DNA of 64,000 nucleotides from JBHFEI01 sp041928815 (GTDB lineage: Bacteria > Pseudomonadota > Alphaproteobacteria > Rhizobiales > Rhizobiaceae). Below the pieces are notes generated by a model, which worked only from the letters and a program-made list of their open reading frames with translations, made no database searches and was not told where the DNA came from. How positions within the stretch are numbered: the stretch's first letter is position 1; each line of letters starts with the position of its first letter. The DNA lies in NCBI RefSeq assembly GCF_041928815.1, contig NZ_JBHFEI010000007.1, forward strand, positions 62,001-126,000, given 5' to 3'. Of the stretch, positions 23,553 through 32,900 are shown one piece after another. Both the position numbers and the translations under genes were made by a program.

Positions 23553-23577
23553 ACTAATTTTTTTGCACTAATTTTGC
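23553..23577. promoter_or_regulatory. Abutting direct repeats ACTAATTTTTTTGC / ACTAATTTTGC upstream of the long operon
   Basis: ACTAATTTTTTTGC (23553-23566) and ACTAATTTTGC (23567-23577) abut each other, and TTGCA/TGCAA at 23563-23579 adds a small dyad. The block is the most AT-rich stretch nearby, overlaps the 3' end of the LysR gene, and lies 115-140 bp before the first SDR gene. It is a plausible promoter/operator for the importer operon, perhaps for the LysR protein encoded next to it. Confidence 0.4.
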
Positions 23578-24539
23578 AAGGAAAAAAATTTCACATCATC
23601 AACTTTCGTCGCAGGTAGCATCTGGCCGCGCCCGATGCCGGGATGCGGCGGCGTCGTGCTCCTGAGCCATTCCAGCAGATGGTCAATGAAACGGCAGGTG
23701 CGCGACGGCAGCTGGTCGCGCCGGGCGCTGACGAGCTGAAGGCGCCGTTCGCCGAGCGTCCGTCCCGGCAGCACCGCGATCAGGCGGCCGCGCTCGACAT
23801 GGGCGCAAAGGTCTTCGGCCGGTCCGAACAGGAGGCCTTCCCCGGCGAGCGCGAGGTCGACGAGCATCTGCAGATCGGCCGCGAGAAAGTGACCCTGCAG
23901 CCGGAAGACGCCGGCATCCTCGCCGCCGGCGACCTCGACCATGTCCTGCGGCACGCCGGCCACGACCTCGATCAGACCGCGATGCCGCGTGATCTCGGCC
24001 GGACGCACCGGCAGCCCGTGGCGCGCCGCATAGGCGGGGGCGGCCACCAGCATCATCGGCTGCTCGGCGAGGCGCCGCGTGATCAGCGCCGCGTGCCGTT
24101 CGTCGCCGGGGCGGATCTGGATGTCCGGCCGGACCCGTTCCGGGACATCGTCCGGATCGAAGCGGAATTCGAAGCGGATGCCCGGATTGTCGGCGGCGAA
24201 GCTGCGCGCGGCCGGCAGCACATGCCGGCGACAGAAGGGGCCGGGCCCCGAGACGACGATCGCGCCGGCAAGACCGCGCTTGCGCGCGCCCATCGCCTGC
24301 TCCAGTTCGGTGAAGGCCTTCAGGAGATCGCTCGACCGCTCGAGGAGCAGCCTGCCCTCCTCCGTCAGCGCCACCGCCCGGGTCGTGCGCTGCACGAGGC
24401 TCAGGCCGAAATGCTCCTCCAGCGCCTTCAGCCGCCCCGAGATCGTCGCCGGCGACATGCCGAGCCGCGCGGCGGCCTGGGAGAGATTGCGCGATCGGGC
24501 AATCTCCGCGAACATCCGCAAATCCGACAATCCGCTCAC
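23568..24539 (-). CDS. LysR-family transcriptional regulator
   Basis: A 323-residue LysR regulator with an N-terminal winged helix-turn-helix (residues about 3-62; LSDLRMFAEIARSRNLSQAA, then LGMSPATISGRLKALEEHFG) and a periplasmic-binding-like effector domain (about 90-300). GTG 24539 behind GGAGGGAGG is chosen over an upstream ATG at 24605 without a good site. The C-terminus runs into AT-rich DNA. It lies just upstream of the long SDR/ABC operon on the same strand and may regulate it. Confidence 0.9.
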   Translation of the reverse strand: MSGLSDLRMFAEIARSRNLSQAAARLGMSPATISGRLKALEEHFGLSLVQRTTRAVALTEEGRLLLERSSDLLKAFTELEQAMGARKRGLAGAIVVSGPGPFCRRHVLPAARSFAADNPGIRFEFRFDPDDVPERVRPDIQIRPGDERHAALITRRLAEQPMMLVAAPAYAARHGLPVRPAEITRHRGLIEVVAGVPQDMVEVAGGEDAGVFRLQGHFLAADLQMLVDLALAGEGLLFGPAEDLCAHVERGRLIAVLPGRTLGERRLQLVSARRDQLPSRTCRFIDHLLEWLRSTTPPHPGIGRGQMLPATKVDDVKFFSLQN

Positions 24540-24740
24540 GTCGCCTCCCTCCGCTCTACGGCACCGTTCCTGCACGACGGCGGTCCTTCGCAGGCAGCGC
24601 GGCATCGCAGGGCGCCCTGCCGCCGTTTCACCCTGCGCCGGGCGTCGGCCGGAAGCCGCGCCCCGGCAAGCCTAGCACCGGTGCCAGGCCAGACTTCATG
24701 AATTGAGGTCACTTGATTTGTGAAGCGCGGTCGCGAATGG

Positions 24741-25637
24741 TCAGAGGCGCGCGGCGATGAAATCGACGAAGGCACGGATGCGGGCGGAAAGATGGGCCTG
24801 GTCGGAATAGATCAGCGACACCGGCTCGCGGTCGCCGGGATTGAAACCTTCGAGCAGCGGCACGAGCCGCCCTTGCGCGATGTCGGCGCCGATATGGAAC
24901 TCCGACAGGCGGGCGACGCCGACGCCGGCAAGCGCGAAGCGGCGCAGGCTCTCGCCGTTGTCGACCATCAGGTTGCCGCGCACGGCGAGGTCGAGCTCGG
25001 TCATCACGCCCTCCTGGGCGATGCGGAACGGCCATTTGCCGTAGTTCCGGTTGAAGCCGAGCGTCAGGCAATTGTGGGCGAGGAGGTCGGCCGGCTGCGC
25101 CGGCATGCCGTGGCGGGCGAGATAGGCGGGGGCCGCGACGACATGGCGGGCGGAGGCGTCGAGGCGCCGCGCGCGGATAGTCGAATCCGCCAGCACGCCG
25201 GTGCGGATGGCGATGTCGATGCCGTCGCGGATGAGGTCGGCCGGCGCGTCGGAGAGCTGGAGGTCGAGCTGGATGCCGGGATAGGCGGCGAGGAATTCCG
25301 GCACCAGCGGCGAGATCCGGTGCAGGCCGAAGGGAATGTTGCAGCTGACCCTCAGCGTTCCCGCCACCTGCCCGGCGCGCTCGCGCACGGTACGCTCCAG
25401 CATCTGCACCTCGCTGACGATCGCCTTGCCGCGCGCGTAGAAATCCTCGCCCTCGGCGGTGAGCCGCAGCTTTCGGGTCGAGCGGATCGCCAGCGGCAGG
25501 CCGAGCCGCTCCTCGATGCGGGCGATCGTCTTGCTGACCGCAGACGGCGACAGGTGGAGCTGGGCTGCGGCAAGGGCGAAACTGCCGGTCTCGACCACCC
25601 GGACGAAGACCTCGATGTCGGAAAACCGGCTCGACAT
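24741..25637 (-). CDS. LysR-family transcriptional regulator
   Basis: A 298-residue LysR regulator: DNA-binding domain at residues 1-62 (FSDIEVFVRVVETGSFALAA, LSPSAVSKTIARIEERLG) and effector domain at about 90-295. It resembles the subgroup that controls nearby reductase or oxidoreductase genes. It diverges from the PRISE-like reductase gene across 135 bp containing a CGTCAC-TC-GTGACG dyad, the typical geometry of a LysR protein and its target gene. Confidence 0.92.
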   Translation of the reverse strand: MSSRFSDIEVFVRVVETGSFALAAAQLHLSPSAVSKTIARIEERLGLPLAIRSTRKLRLTAEGEDFYARGKAIVSEVQMLERTVRERAGQVAGTLRVSCNIPFGLHRISPLVPEFLAAYPGIQLDLQLSDAPADLIRDGIDIAIRTGVLADSTIRARRLDASARHVVAAPAYLARHGMPAQPADLLAHNCLTLGFNRNYGKWPFRIAQEGVMTELDLAVRGNLMVDNGESLRRFALAGVGVARLSEFHIGADIAQGRLVPLLEGFNPGDREPVSLIYSDQAHLSARIRAFVDFIAARL

Positions 25638-25665
25638 GCATCCCTCCCTCGATGAATTTCCGTCA

Positions 25666-25679
25666 CGTCACTCGTGACG
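25666..25679. promoter_or_regulatory. Dyad CGTCAC-TC-GTGACG in the LysR/reductase divergent region
   Basis: A perfect 6-bp inverted repeat with a 2-base centre lies between the divergent LysR and reductase genes, 28 bp from the LysR start. It is a candidate LysR binding site. Confidence 0.4.
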
Positions 25680-25772
25680 CTCTTACGCTTTCCCTGCCCG
25701 TTCCGCCATGCCAGTCTGCGGGCGAACCGGGCAGCCGGATTGTCCGCCGCCCCATCCCCCTGGAGACATGTC

Positions 25773-26837
25773 ATGTATCAGAAGCGCGCGCTCGTGGTTG
25801 GCGCCACGGGTATCGTCGGCCTGAACGTTGCCGAGCATCTGCGCGATCGCGGCGGCTTCGAGATCACCGGCCTGTCGCGCCGGCCGCCGCTCGGCGCCTC
25901 CTACATGCGAAGCGTCGCCGTCGACCTGCACGACCCCGGCACCGGCGACATCCTCGCCACGCTCGACCCGACCCATGTCTATTACTGCAGCTGGACGCTC
26001 GGACGCAGCGAGGACGAGAACATCCGGCTGAACGGCGGCATGCTGCGCACCGTGCTGGAGGGCGTCAACCGGCGCGGTTCCGTCGAGCATGTCGCCGTCG
26101 TCACCGGAACGAAGCACTATCTCGGCCCCTTCGAGGACTACGGCAAGGTCGAGCCGGTCACGCCCTTCCGCGAGGACGCGCCACGGCTGCCGAAGAAGAA
26201 CTTCTACTACGAACTCGAGGACGTGCTCGCCGAGGCGGCATCGCGGCAGGGGTTCGGCTGGAGCGTGCACCGCTCGCACACGATCATCGGCTATGCCGTC
26301 GGCAACCTGATGAACATCGGCGCGACGCTCGCGACCTATGCCACGATCTGCCGCGAGACCGGCCGCCCCTTCGTCTTTCCCGGCAGCCCGACCGGCTGGA
26401 GCGGCATCAACGACATCACCGACGCCCGGCTGCTGGCGCGCCACATCGTCTGGGCCTCGACCGAGCCCAATGCCCGCAACGAGGCCTTCAACGCCACCAA
26501 TGGCGACGTCTTCCGCTGGCGCGAGCTCTGGGCGTCGATCGCGGGCTACTTCGGCATCGCGCCGGGCGCCTATCCGGGCGAGACCAATCCGCTCGAACCG
26601 AAGATGAAGACCTATGCTGGCGACTGGGAGGCAATCGTGCGAAAACACGGCCTGCAGGCCAATCCGCTCGACCGGCTCGCGTCCGCCTGGCATACGGATC
26701 TGGACCTCGGCCGGCCGATGGAATGCCTGCATTCGATGGCGAAGAGCCGCAAGCTCGGCTTCACCGGCTTCCAGGACACGGAACGCTCCTTCGTCGACGT
26801 CTTCGACAGGCTGCGCGCCGAGCGGATCATCCCGTAA
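25773..26837 (+). CDS. SDR-fold reductase, PRISE-like (progesterone 5-beta-reductase / iridoid synthase-like)
   Basis: A 354-residue extended/atypical SDR. The cofactor motif is GATGIVG (10-16). Two motifs characteristic of PRISE enzymes are present: TGTKHYLGP (Lys114) and KKNFYYELED (Tyr145 or Tyr146), which hold the catalytic Lys and Tyr of 1,4-enone reductases. WSVHRSHTIIGYAVGN near residue 163 is also typical. ATG 25773 with GGAGA is used. Plant members reduce enone steroids and 8-oxogeranial; bacterial members are poorly characterised NAD(P)H ene-reductases. It diverges from a LysR regulator that probably controls it. Confidence 0.87.
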   Translation: MYQKRALVVGATGIVGLNVAEHLRDRGGFEITGLSRRPPLGASYMRSVAVDLHDPGTGDILATLDPTHVYYCSWTLGRSEDENIRLNGGMLRTVLEGVNRRGSVEHVAVVTGTKHYLGPFEDYGKVEPVTPFREDAPRLPKKNFYYELEDVLAEAASRQGFGWSVHRSHTIIGYAVGNLMNIGATLATYATICRETGRPFVFPGSPTGWSGINDITDARLLARHIVWASTEPNARNEAFNATNGDVFRWRELWASIAGYFGIAPGAYPGETNPLEPKMKTYAGDWEAIVRKHGLQANPLDRLASAWHTDLDLGRPMECLHSMAKSRKLGFTGFQDTERSFVDVFDRLRAERIIP

Positions 26838-26969
26838 CAGCCCGTCCGGCACCGTTGCAGCCGAGAGCCGGGATAAAGCCGGCCGCCTCGTCGCGGAAGG
26901 GGGTGAGGGACATCGCCGGATCGGCCCCGGCCCATGCGTCCGGGCGGGCGTCAAGGCCTGCCGCGGCGG

Positions 26970-27857
26970 TCAGGCGAGGTAGCGACGGAACCACTCGATC
27001 GTGCGCTCCCAGGCGAGCGTCGCCGCCGCCTCGTCGTAGCGCGGGGTGGAGTCGTTGTGGAAACCGTGGTTCACGCCCGGATAGACATAGGCCTCGTAGG
27101 TCTTGCCCTCCGCCTTCAGCGCCGCCTCGTAGGCCGGCCAGCCCTCATTGATCCGGGTGTCGAGTTCGGCATAGTGCAAGAGCAGCGGCGCGCGGATCTT
27201 CGCCACGTCCCCGGCGGGTGCCTGCCGGCCGTAGAAGGGAACCGCGGCGCCGAGGTCCGGATAGGCGACGGCGGCCGCGTTCGAGACGCCGCCGCCGTAG
27301 CAGAAGCCGGTGATGCCGACCTTGCCGGTCGTGAGCGCGCTCGCCGTCAGGTGATCGATCGCCGCGAAGAAATCGTTCATCAGCTTTTTGGGGTCGACGG
27401 TCTGCTGCAGTTCGCGCCCCTTGTCGTCATTGCCGGGATAGCCGCCGACCGAGGTCAGCCCGTCCGGGGCGAGCGCGACGAAGCCGGCCTTGGCGACGCG
27501 GCGGGCAACATCCTCGATATAGGGGTTGAGGCCGCGATTCTCGTGCACCACGACAACGCCCGGCACCCTGCCGGACGCCTTCGCCGGGCGGACGAGATAG
27601 GCCCGCACGTCGCCATGCCCCTTCGGTGACGGATAGGTGATGTACTCGGCCAGAATGTCGGGATCGGTGAAGGCCACCTGCTGCGCCAGCGCGTAGTCCG
27701 GCCCGAGCGCGCCGAGAAGGGCTACGGCGGTGACGCCGCCGACCGCATATTTGGCGGCGCGGTCGAGAAACTCGCGCTTGGTGATCTTTCCATGGGCGTA
27801 GAAGTCATAGAGCTCCAGCAGTTCCTGCGGGAAATCGGCGGCGGTCATCCGGGTCAT
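26970..27857 (-). CDS. yghX: YghX-type dienelactone hydrolase family protein
   Basis: A 295-residue alpha/beta hydrolase closely resembling E. coli YghX by memory of its sequence. The catalytic triad is Cys186 (GFCYGGG), Asp233 (ELDTRIN) and His264 (VNHGFHN). The N-terminus is distinctive: DFPQELLELYDFYAHGKITK, followed by a hydrophobic segment (about residues 38-58) that may be a signal or anchor. ATG 27857 follows GGAGGGCG. Family members hydrolyse dienelactone-like or other ester bonds; the natural substrate is not established. It is a single gene converging on the PRISE-like reductase. Confidence 0.88.
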   Translation of the reverse strand: MTRMTAADFPQELLELYDFYAHGKITKREFLDRAAKYAVGGVTAVALLGALGPDYALAQQVAFTDPDILAEYITYPSPKGHGDVRAYLVRPAKASGRVPGVVVVHENRGLNPYIEDVARRVAKAGFVALAPDGLTSVGGYPGNDDKGRELQQTVDPKKLMNDFFAAIDHLTASALTTGKVGITGFCYGGGVSNAAAVAYPDLGAAVPFYGRQAPAGDVAKIRAPLLLHYAELDTRINEGWPAYEAALKAEGKTYEAYVYPGVNHGFHNDSTPRYDEAAATLAWERTIEWFRRYLA

Positions 27858-27897
27858 CGAGCGCCCTCCTCGGCGGTCTTCGGCGAATGCCGCCATC

Positions 27898-27960
27898 CTA
27901 AAGCATTTCCAGCCGAAGCGGGATCGCTTCAGCGTCGGACGCTGCGGCAAAAACAGAAGG
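27898..27960. repeat. Rhizobial-type intergenic repeat element
   Basis: TAAAGCATTTCCAGC, a GAAGCGGGATCGCTTC dyad, CGGACGCTGCGGCAAAAAC: this pattern resembles the short dispersed intergenic elements common in Rhizobiaceae (AGCATTTCCAG...AAAAAC). Identification is from memory of the consensus, with only one clear copy here. Confidence 0.4.
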
Positions 27961-28018
27961 CAGGAGCACGCCGCCGATCACGATTGCGGCATCGCGCGAT
28001 CGCCACCATGCCAGTCGG

Positions 28019-29569
28019 TCACGGATCGAGCCATGCGCGCGCCACCGGACCATCGGCGGCGGAAAGGCCGTGGCCGGCATCGACGGGAGCGATCGTCAGG
28101 TCGGCGCCGCCGGCGCGTAGCCAGCCTTCGAGGCGCCCCCGCTCCCCGCCGGCGGCGTCGGCAAGACCGGCGACGGCGAGCACACGCGTTCCGGCAAGGT
28201 CCACCGCCGGCAGCAAGGCAAGGACCGGAGCGGCGCGAAAGAGCATGGCGCTGCGGATCAGTCCCGGATGAAGCGCCATCACCGCGGCGAGGAAGTTGGC
28301 GCCGTTCGACAGGCCAAGGAAGGTCAGCGCGCCGCGGTCGAGGCCATAGCCCGTCACCGCGCCCTCGACGAAGGCGGCGAAGGCCTCGGCCTCGGCGCGG
28401 ATGTCGGCCTCGTCGAAGACGCCGGGAGAAAAGCGCCGGAACCAGCGCGGCACGCCTTCCTCCGTCGCCCGGCCGCGCACGCCGAGAAGGGTCGCCCGCG
28501 GCGCGATGCGGCGGGCGAAGGGCATCAGGTCGGCCTCGTCGCCGCCGGTCCCGTGCAGGAGCACGATCGTCCGGTGATCCGGATCGTCGGGCGTGTGGAA
28601 GCGGTGGACGAAGGGCAGGTCGCGGCGCGGCGGGCGCGGCGCCCCGGGCAGCGAGAACTGCGGCAGCAGTACCTTCAGATCCTCGGCGCGGTCGCGGTCC
28701 TGCGGCGGGACGAACAGGATCTCGCCAAGCCGCCCCTCCGCCTCGTCGATGGCGAAGCCCGGCCCGTCGGTCGCAAGCTCGATCAGCGCCCCGCCCGGCT
28801 CGCGCACATAGAGCGAGGCGAAATAATGACGGTCGTGCATCGTCGTCGGCGAGGCGTTGCGCCTGGAGAGCGACTGCTCGGCGGCGACGAGCGCCGCGCC
28901 GTCGGCGGCGCGAAAGGCGACGTGGTCGGCCGTTCCAGTGCCGGGAACGCCCGGCACATAGCCGGAGGCATCGCGGACATCGACCGCATCGGTGTCGGAC
29001 ACCATCCGGCGCGAGGAGCCCGCGCTCGCGACGGGCCGGTAGCCGAAACGCTCGAGAAAGGCCGCGGTCTCCTCCGGCGCATCGGTCAGGATCGTCACCG
29101 CGCGCAGCCTGCCCGCCCGCAGCGGCGCGTCCGGCACGCCGGCGACATCCTCGTCGCCGACGCCGACCAGCTTGACGATGATGCCGTCCGGATCCTTCAG
29201 CCGCAGAACCGGCTCGCCGAACTCGCGCATCGGCCCCTCGACCCTGACGCCCTGCGCCAGCGCCCGGGTAAGCCAGGCGCCGATCGAGGCCCTCGGCACG
29301 CAAAGGGCGATCTCCGACACCTGCCCGGTGCCGACCCGGCCGGGCGCACCGTCCTCCCAGACGAGAAAGGTGACGAGCGAGCCGGGCGTCGCCTGCCGGT
29401 CGCCGTAGAAGAGGTGGAGCTGGGTGGCGTCCTCGAAGCCGCCGGTGCGCTTGACGAGGAAAAGCCCGAGGAAGCCGACATAGAAATCGACATTGTCCTG
29501 CACCCGGCGGGTGATCAGCGTGACGTGATGCAGCCCGCTTGCCGGCGCCTTGTCCGATTGCCTGTCCAT
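28019..29569 (-). CDS. Fused ring-cleavage dioxygenase (VOC) and alpha/beta hydrolase, MhqO-MhqD-like
   Basis: A 516-residue two-domain protein. Residues about 10-310 are a double VOC domain with candidate iron ligands His14, His216 (ADHVAF) and Glu264 (LIELATD), as in hydroquinone-type extradiol dioxygenases (MhqO family). Residues about 325-516 are an alpha/beta hydrolase with GLSNG nucleophile Ser421, a His500 (DAGHGLS) and a probable acid near Asp471, as in MhqD/YvaK carboxylesterases. In Bacillus these are separate quinone-stress genes; here they are one polypeptide. It starts at ATG 29569 behind GGAGGG. It probably cleaves and hydrolyses a (hydro)quinone-like aromatic in the cytoplasm. 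Confidence 0.87.
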   Translation of the reverse strand: MDRQSDKAPASGLHHVTLITRRVQDNVDFYVGFLGLFLVKRTGGFEDATQLHLFYGDRQATPGSLVTFLVWEDGAPGRVGTGQVSEIALCVPRASIGAWLTRALAQGVRVEGPMREFGEPVLRLKDPDGIIVKLVGVGDEDVAGVPDAPLRAGRLRAVTILTDAPEETAAFLERFGYRPVASAGSSRRMVSDTDAVDVRDASGYVPGVPGTGTADHVAFRAADGAALVAAEQSLSRRNASPTTMHDRHYFASLYVREPGGALIELATDGPGFAIDEAEGRLGEILFVPPQDRDRAEDLKVLLPQFSLPGAPRPPRRDLPFVHRFHTPDDPDHRTIVLLHGTGGDEADLMPFARRIAPRATLLGVRGRATEEGVPRWFRRFSPGVFDEADIRAEAEAFAAFVEGAVTGYGLDRGALTFLGLSNGANFLAAVMALHPGLIRSAMLFRAAPVLALLPAVDLAGTRVLAVAGLADAAGGERGRLEGWLRAGGADLTIAPVDAGHGLSAADGPVARAWLDP

Positions 29570-29990
29570 GAACTGCCCTCCGCGGCCTCTCGCTTACCAA
29601 GCGTTAGAGCATAATCCGACCGGAATGAAACGAGGATCGGCAAGATCATGCTTCGAGATGAGGCGTCGAGCGCCGCAGGGCCCGGTGGCAAGCCGTCACC
29701 GGATCGCTGCGATGTGCCGGCCGCAGGCTGAAACGGACGGTCGGGGCGCCGCCCTTCGACGTCCGGCCGCACCGGGTAGAAGAAAGCGGGGCGAGGCGAA
29801 ATAGCCGAAGCCCGGATGCCCGTGCGCCGCAGCCGCAGGCAACGCCACCCGGTGTTTTTCATGGGACGGGAGACTCTTGCTCCGGCCGGGACGACCGCGA
29901 TTGCCCCCTTCTTCGGGACCCGTTTCGCGGCGACGGGATCGTCATGCGGGATGAGGCCAGGCCGGTTCGGAGAACGGAGCCCGCGCAACC
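29570..29990. other. 421-bp non-coding gap with one rhizobial-type repeat
   Basis: No convincing gene is seen. At about 29606-29654 the plus strand reads AGAGCATAATCC, then GGATCGG and ATCATGCT, which resembles a short rhizobial intergenic palindromic element with AGCAT/ATGCT ends. The rest shows no hairpin-plus-T-tract, and the frames that cross it look like translated non-coding DNA. Confidence 0.4.
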
Positions 29991-32900
29991 CTACCCGCGG
30001 CGCGTCGCCTTCTGCACGCCCGCAGGCCCGTCCTGCATCCGCTCGGCGACGGCGCGCAGGCCGGCCGTGTCGGCCCCGGGCCGCGCGGCCAGCAGCAGCG
30101 CGGCGATCTCCGGCGGGATGCGCACCGCCGCCTCGCCGAGCGGCGCGGGTCTGCCGAGCAGAAAACCCTGCAGCTCGTCGCAGCCGGCGCGCACCAGGAT
30201 CTCGGCGATGTCCGGGGTCTCGACCCCCTCCGCCACCACGGTCATGCCGAGACCGGCGCCGAGATCGATGATGGAGCGGATGATGGCGGGGGCGTTGTCG
30301 TTGGTGCCGAGACCGGCGACGAAGCTGCGGTCGATCTTGATCGTGTCGAAGGGCAGCCGGCTCAGATAGCTCAGGGAGGAATAGCCGGTGCCGAAATCGT
30401 CGAGCGCGATGTCGACCCCGAGGCGCTTCAGGGCCCGCAGCACCGCCAGCGCGCGGCGGTCGTCGTCGATCAGGGTCCCCTCGGTGATCTCAAGCTCGAG
30501 CCGGCGCGGATCGATGCCGGTCTCGGCGATGATGTCGGCGACGATCGAGACGAAATTGTGCTGGCGGAATTGCAGCGGGCTGACATTGATGCTGATCCGG
30601 CGTCCGTCAAGGCCGTCGCGGGCGATGTGGCAGGCGCGGCGGATCACCCATTCGCCGATCTGGACGATCTTTCCGGAGGCCTCCGCCACCGGAATGAAAT
30701 CGGCGGGACCGATAAGCCCGCGCTCGGGATGATGCCAGCGCAGCAGGGCTTCGTAGCCGGCGACGGCGGCCGTGCGCGTATCGACGCGCGGCTGGAGGTA
30801 GAGTTCGAACCCGTCGCCGTCGATCGCCGCCTGAAGGTCGGCCTCCAGCGCCCGCCGCTTCTCGACGATGTCGTTCATGCCGGGCCGGAACAGGCTGTAG
30901 AGGTTGCGGCCGGAATTTTTCGCGTGGTAGAGCGCGATGTCGGCGCGGGCGACGAGAAGTTCGGCGCTGTCGGCATGCAGCGGATGCAGCGCGCAGCCGA
31001 TGCTGGCGCCGGAGCGCACCAAGACACCGTCGCCGACATCGATCTCCCGGCGCATGTCCTCGACGATGCGCATCGCCGTATCCGCCACCTGCGCCTCGAA
31101 CGGGACACGCGGCATCAGGATCGCGAACTCGTCGCCGCCGAGGCGCGCGACGGTGTCGCCGCCGCGCACGAGCGCCTGAAGGCGGCGCGCCGTCTCCCGG
31201 ATCACGGCGTCGCCGGCCGGATGGCCGTGGATGTCGTTGACATCCTTGAAGCGGTCGAGGTCGACGAGCAGCACGGCGATGCCGGTGCCGCTCTCCGCGC
31301 GGCTGACGGCGCGCTGCAGTCTTTCGTTGAAAAGGGCACGGTTGGCGAGCCCGGTCAGGGGATCGTGCTGGGCGAGATGGAGGATGCGCGCCTCGGATTT
31401 CTTGCGCTCGCGCAGGTCGACGATACAGCTGATCTCGACATTCTCGCCTCTCAGCGTGATGCTGCGCCCGCGCGCCTCGACGGGAATGCGGCGGCGGGCC
31501 GCATCGACGAGCTCGACCTCGCGCGTGGCGTCGTCGCGCCCGAGGCCGGCGAAGGCGTCGCGGTGCTCGCGCGGGAAGAGATCGGCGACCGGCTTGCCGA
31601 TGAGCGCGTCGAGGGGCGCGCCGTAAAGGGCCGCGAGCTGGGCGTTGCCGTCGATGACGGTCCCGGCGCGATGCATCAGGATCGCCTCGAAGGTGGCGTT
31701 GGCGATCGCGGAGACGCGTTCGGATTCCTCCGCGTCCCGCTGCATCTCCGCCTGTTCACCGCGCGCCTGCTCCTCCGCCTCGAGATTGTCCATCAGCGCG
31801 TTGAAGAGCCGCGTCAGCTTCTCCGCATCGTCGCCGCGATCGACCGGAAGGCGCATGCCGAGATCGGCATTGCCGCGCACCAGCGTCGCGAAGGCATCCT
31901 CGACATGGCCGGTACCGATCCGCGTCGCATGCTCCGCCTCGTTGAGCCCGATCTCCTCGGCATCCGCCTCGACGCGCACGGGCATCAGCCGGCCGAGCAG
32001 CCAGAAGAAGGCATAGCCGGCCGAAAAGGCCCAGGCGAAATTCACCAGCGCGCCGAAGGACTGGACGGAGAATTGCGCGAGGCGCCCGCCGGCCGGCAGG
32101 AGATCGACCGGCGCAAGCAGCGCGAGCGCCAGCGTGCCCGCCACCCCGGCCGCGCCATGCACGCCGATCGCGCCGACGGCATCGTCGATGCGCAGCCGCG
32201 TCTCGATGAGGATGTTGACCTGGATCGCGGCAACGCTGCCGAGCGCGCCGATCGCGAGCGCCCCGAGGGGCTCCAGCATCTGGCAGCCGGCGGTGACGGC
32301 GACCAGCCCGCCGAGCATGCCGCAATTGGCCTTTTCCGGCAGGTAGACGCGGTCCTGCCACCAGCCGAGGCAGTAGCCGACGACCGCGCCGACGGAGCCG
32401 GCAAGCACCGTGTTCATGACGATCTTGGCGACGTCGGCGCGGGCCGAAAGCGTCGAGCCGCCGTTGAAACCGATCCAGCCGATGAAGAGCAGCAGCGCGC
32501 CGGTGGTCGCGAGCACGGGACTGTGGCCGGACATGCGCACCGGCCGGCCCGCGGCATCGAACCGCCCGACGCGCGGCCCGATGACGAGGCAGGCGGCGAG
32601 CGAAACCCAGGCGCCCGTCGAATGGACGACCGTGGAACCGGCGAAATCGACGAAGCCGAGCCGGGAAAGGAAGGAAGAGGCATTACGGCCGAGCGCCGAT
32701 CCCCAGGCCCAGTGGACGAAGACGGGATAGATGATGCCCGACATGGCGAGCCCGCCGAAGACATAGGCGGAAAGGCGCATGCGTTCGGCGACCGCGCCGG
32801 AGACGATCGTCGCCGCCGTGCCGCAGAACATCACCTGGAAGACGAAGAAGCCCTGTTCGTAGGGAGAAAGGCCCGAGAGGAAAAAGAAACGCCCGTCCAT

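Noticed and set aside
29515..29988. A 157-codon minus-strand frame in the gap before the Amt-GGDEF-EAL gene
   Set aside because: There is no ribosome site, no motif and unusual composition. It covers a rhizobial-type intergenic repeat.
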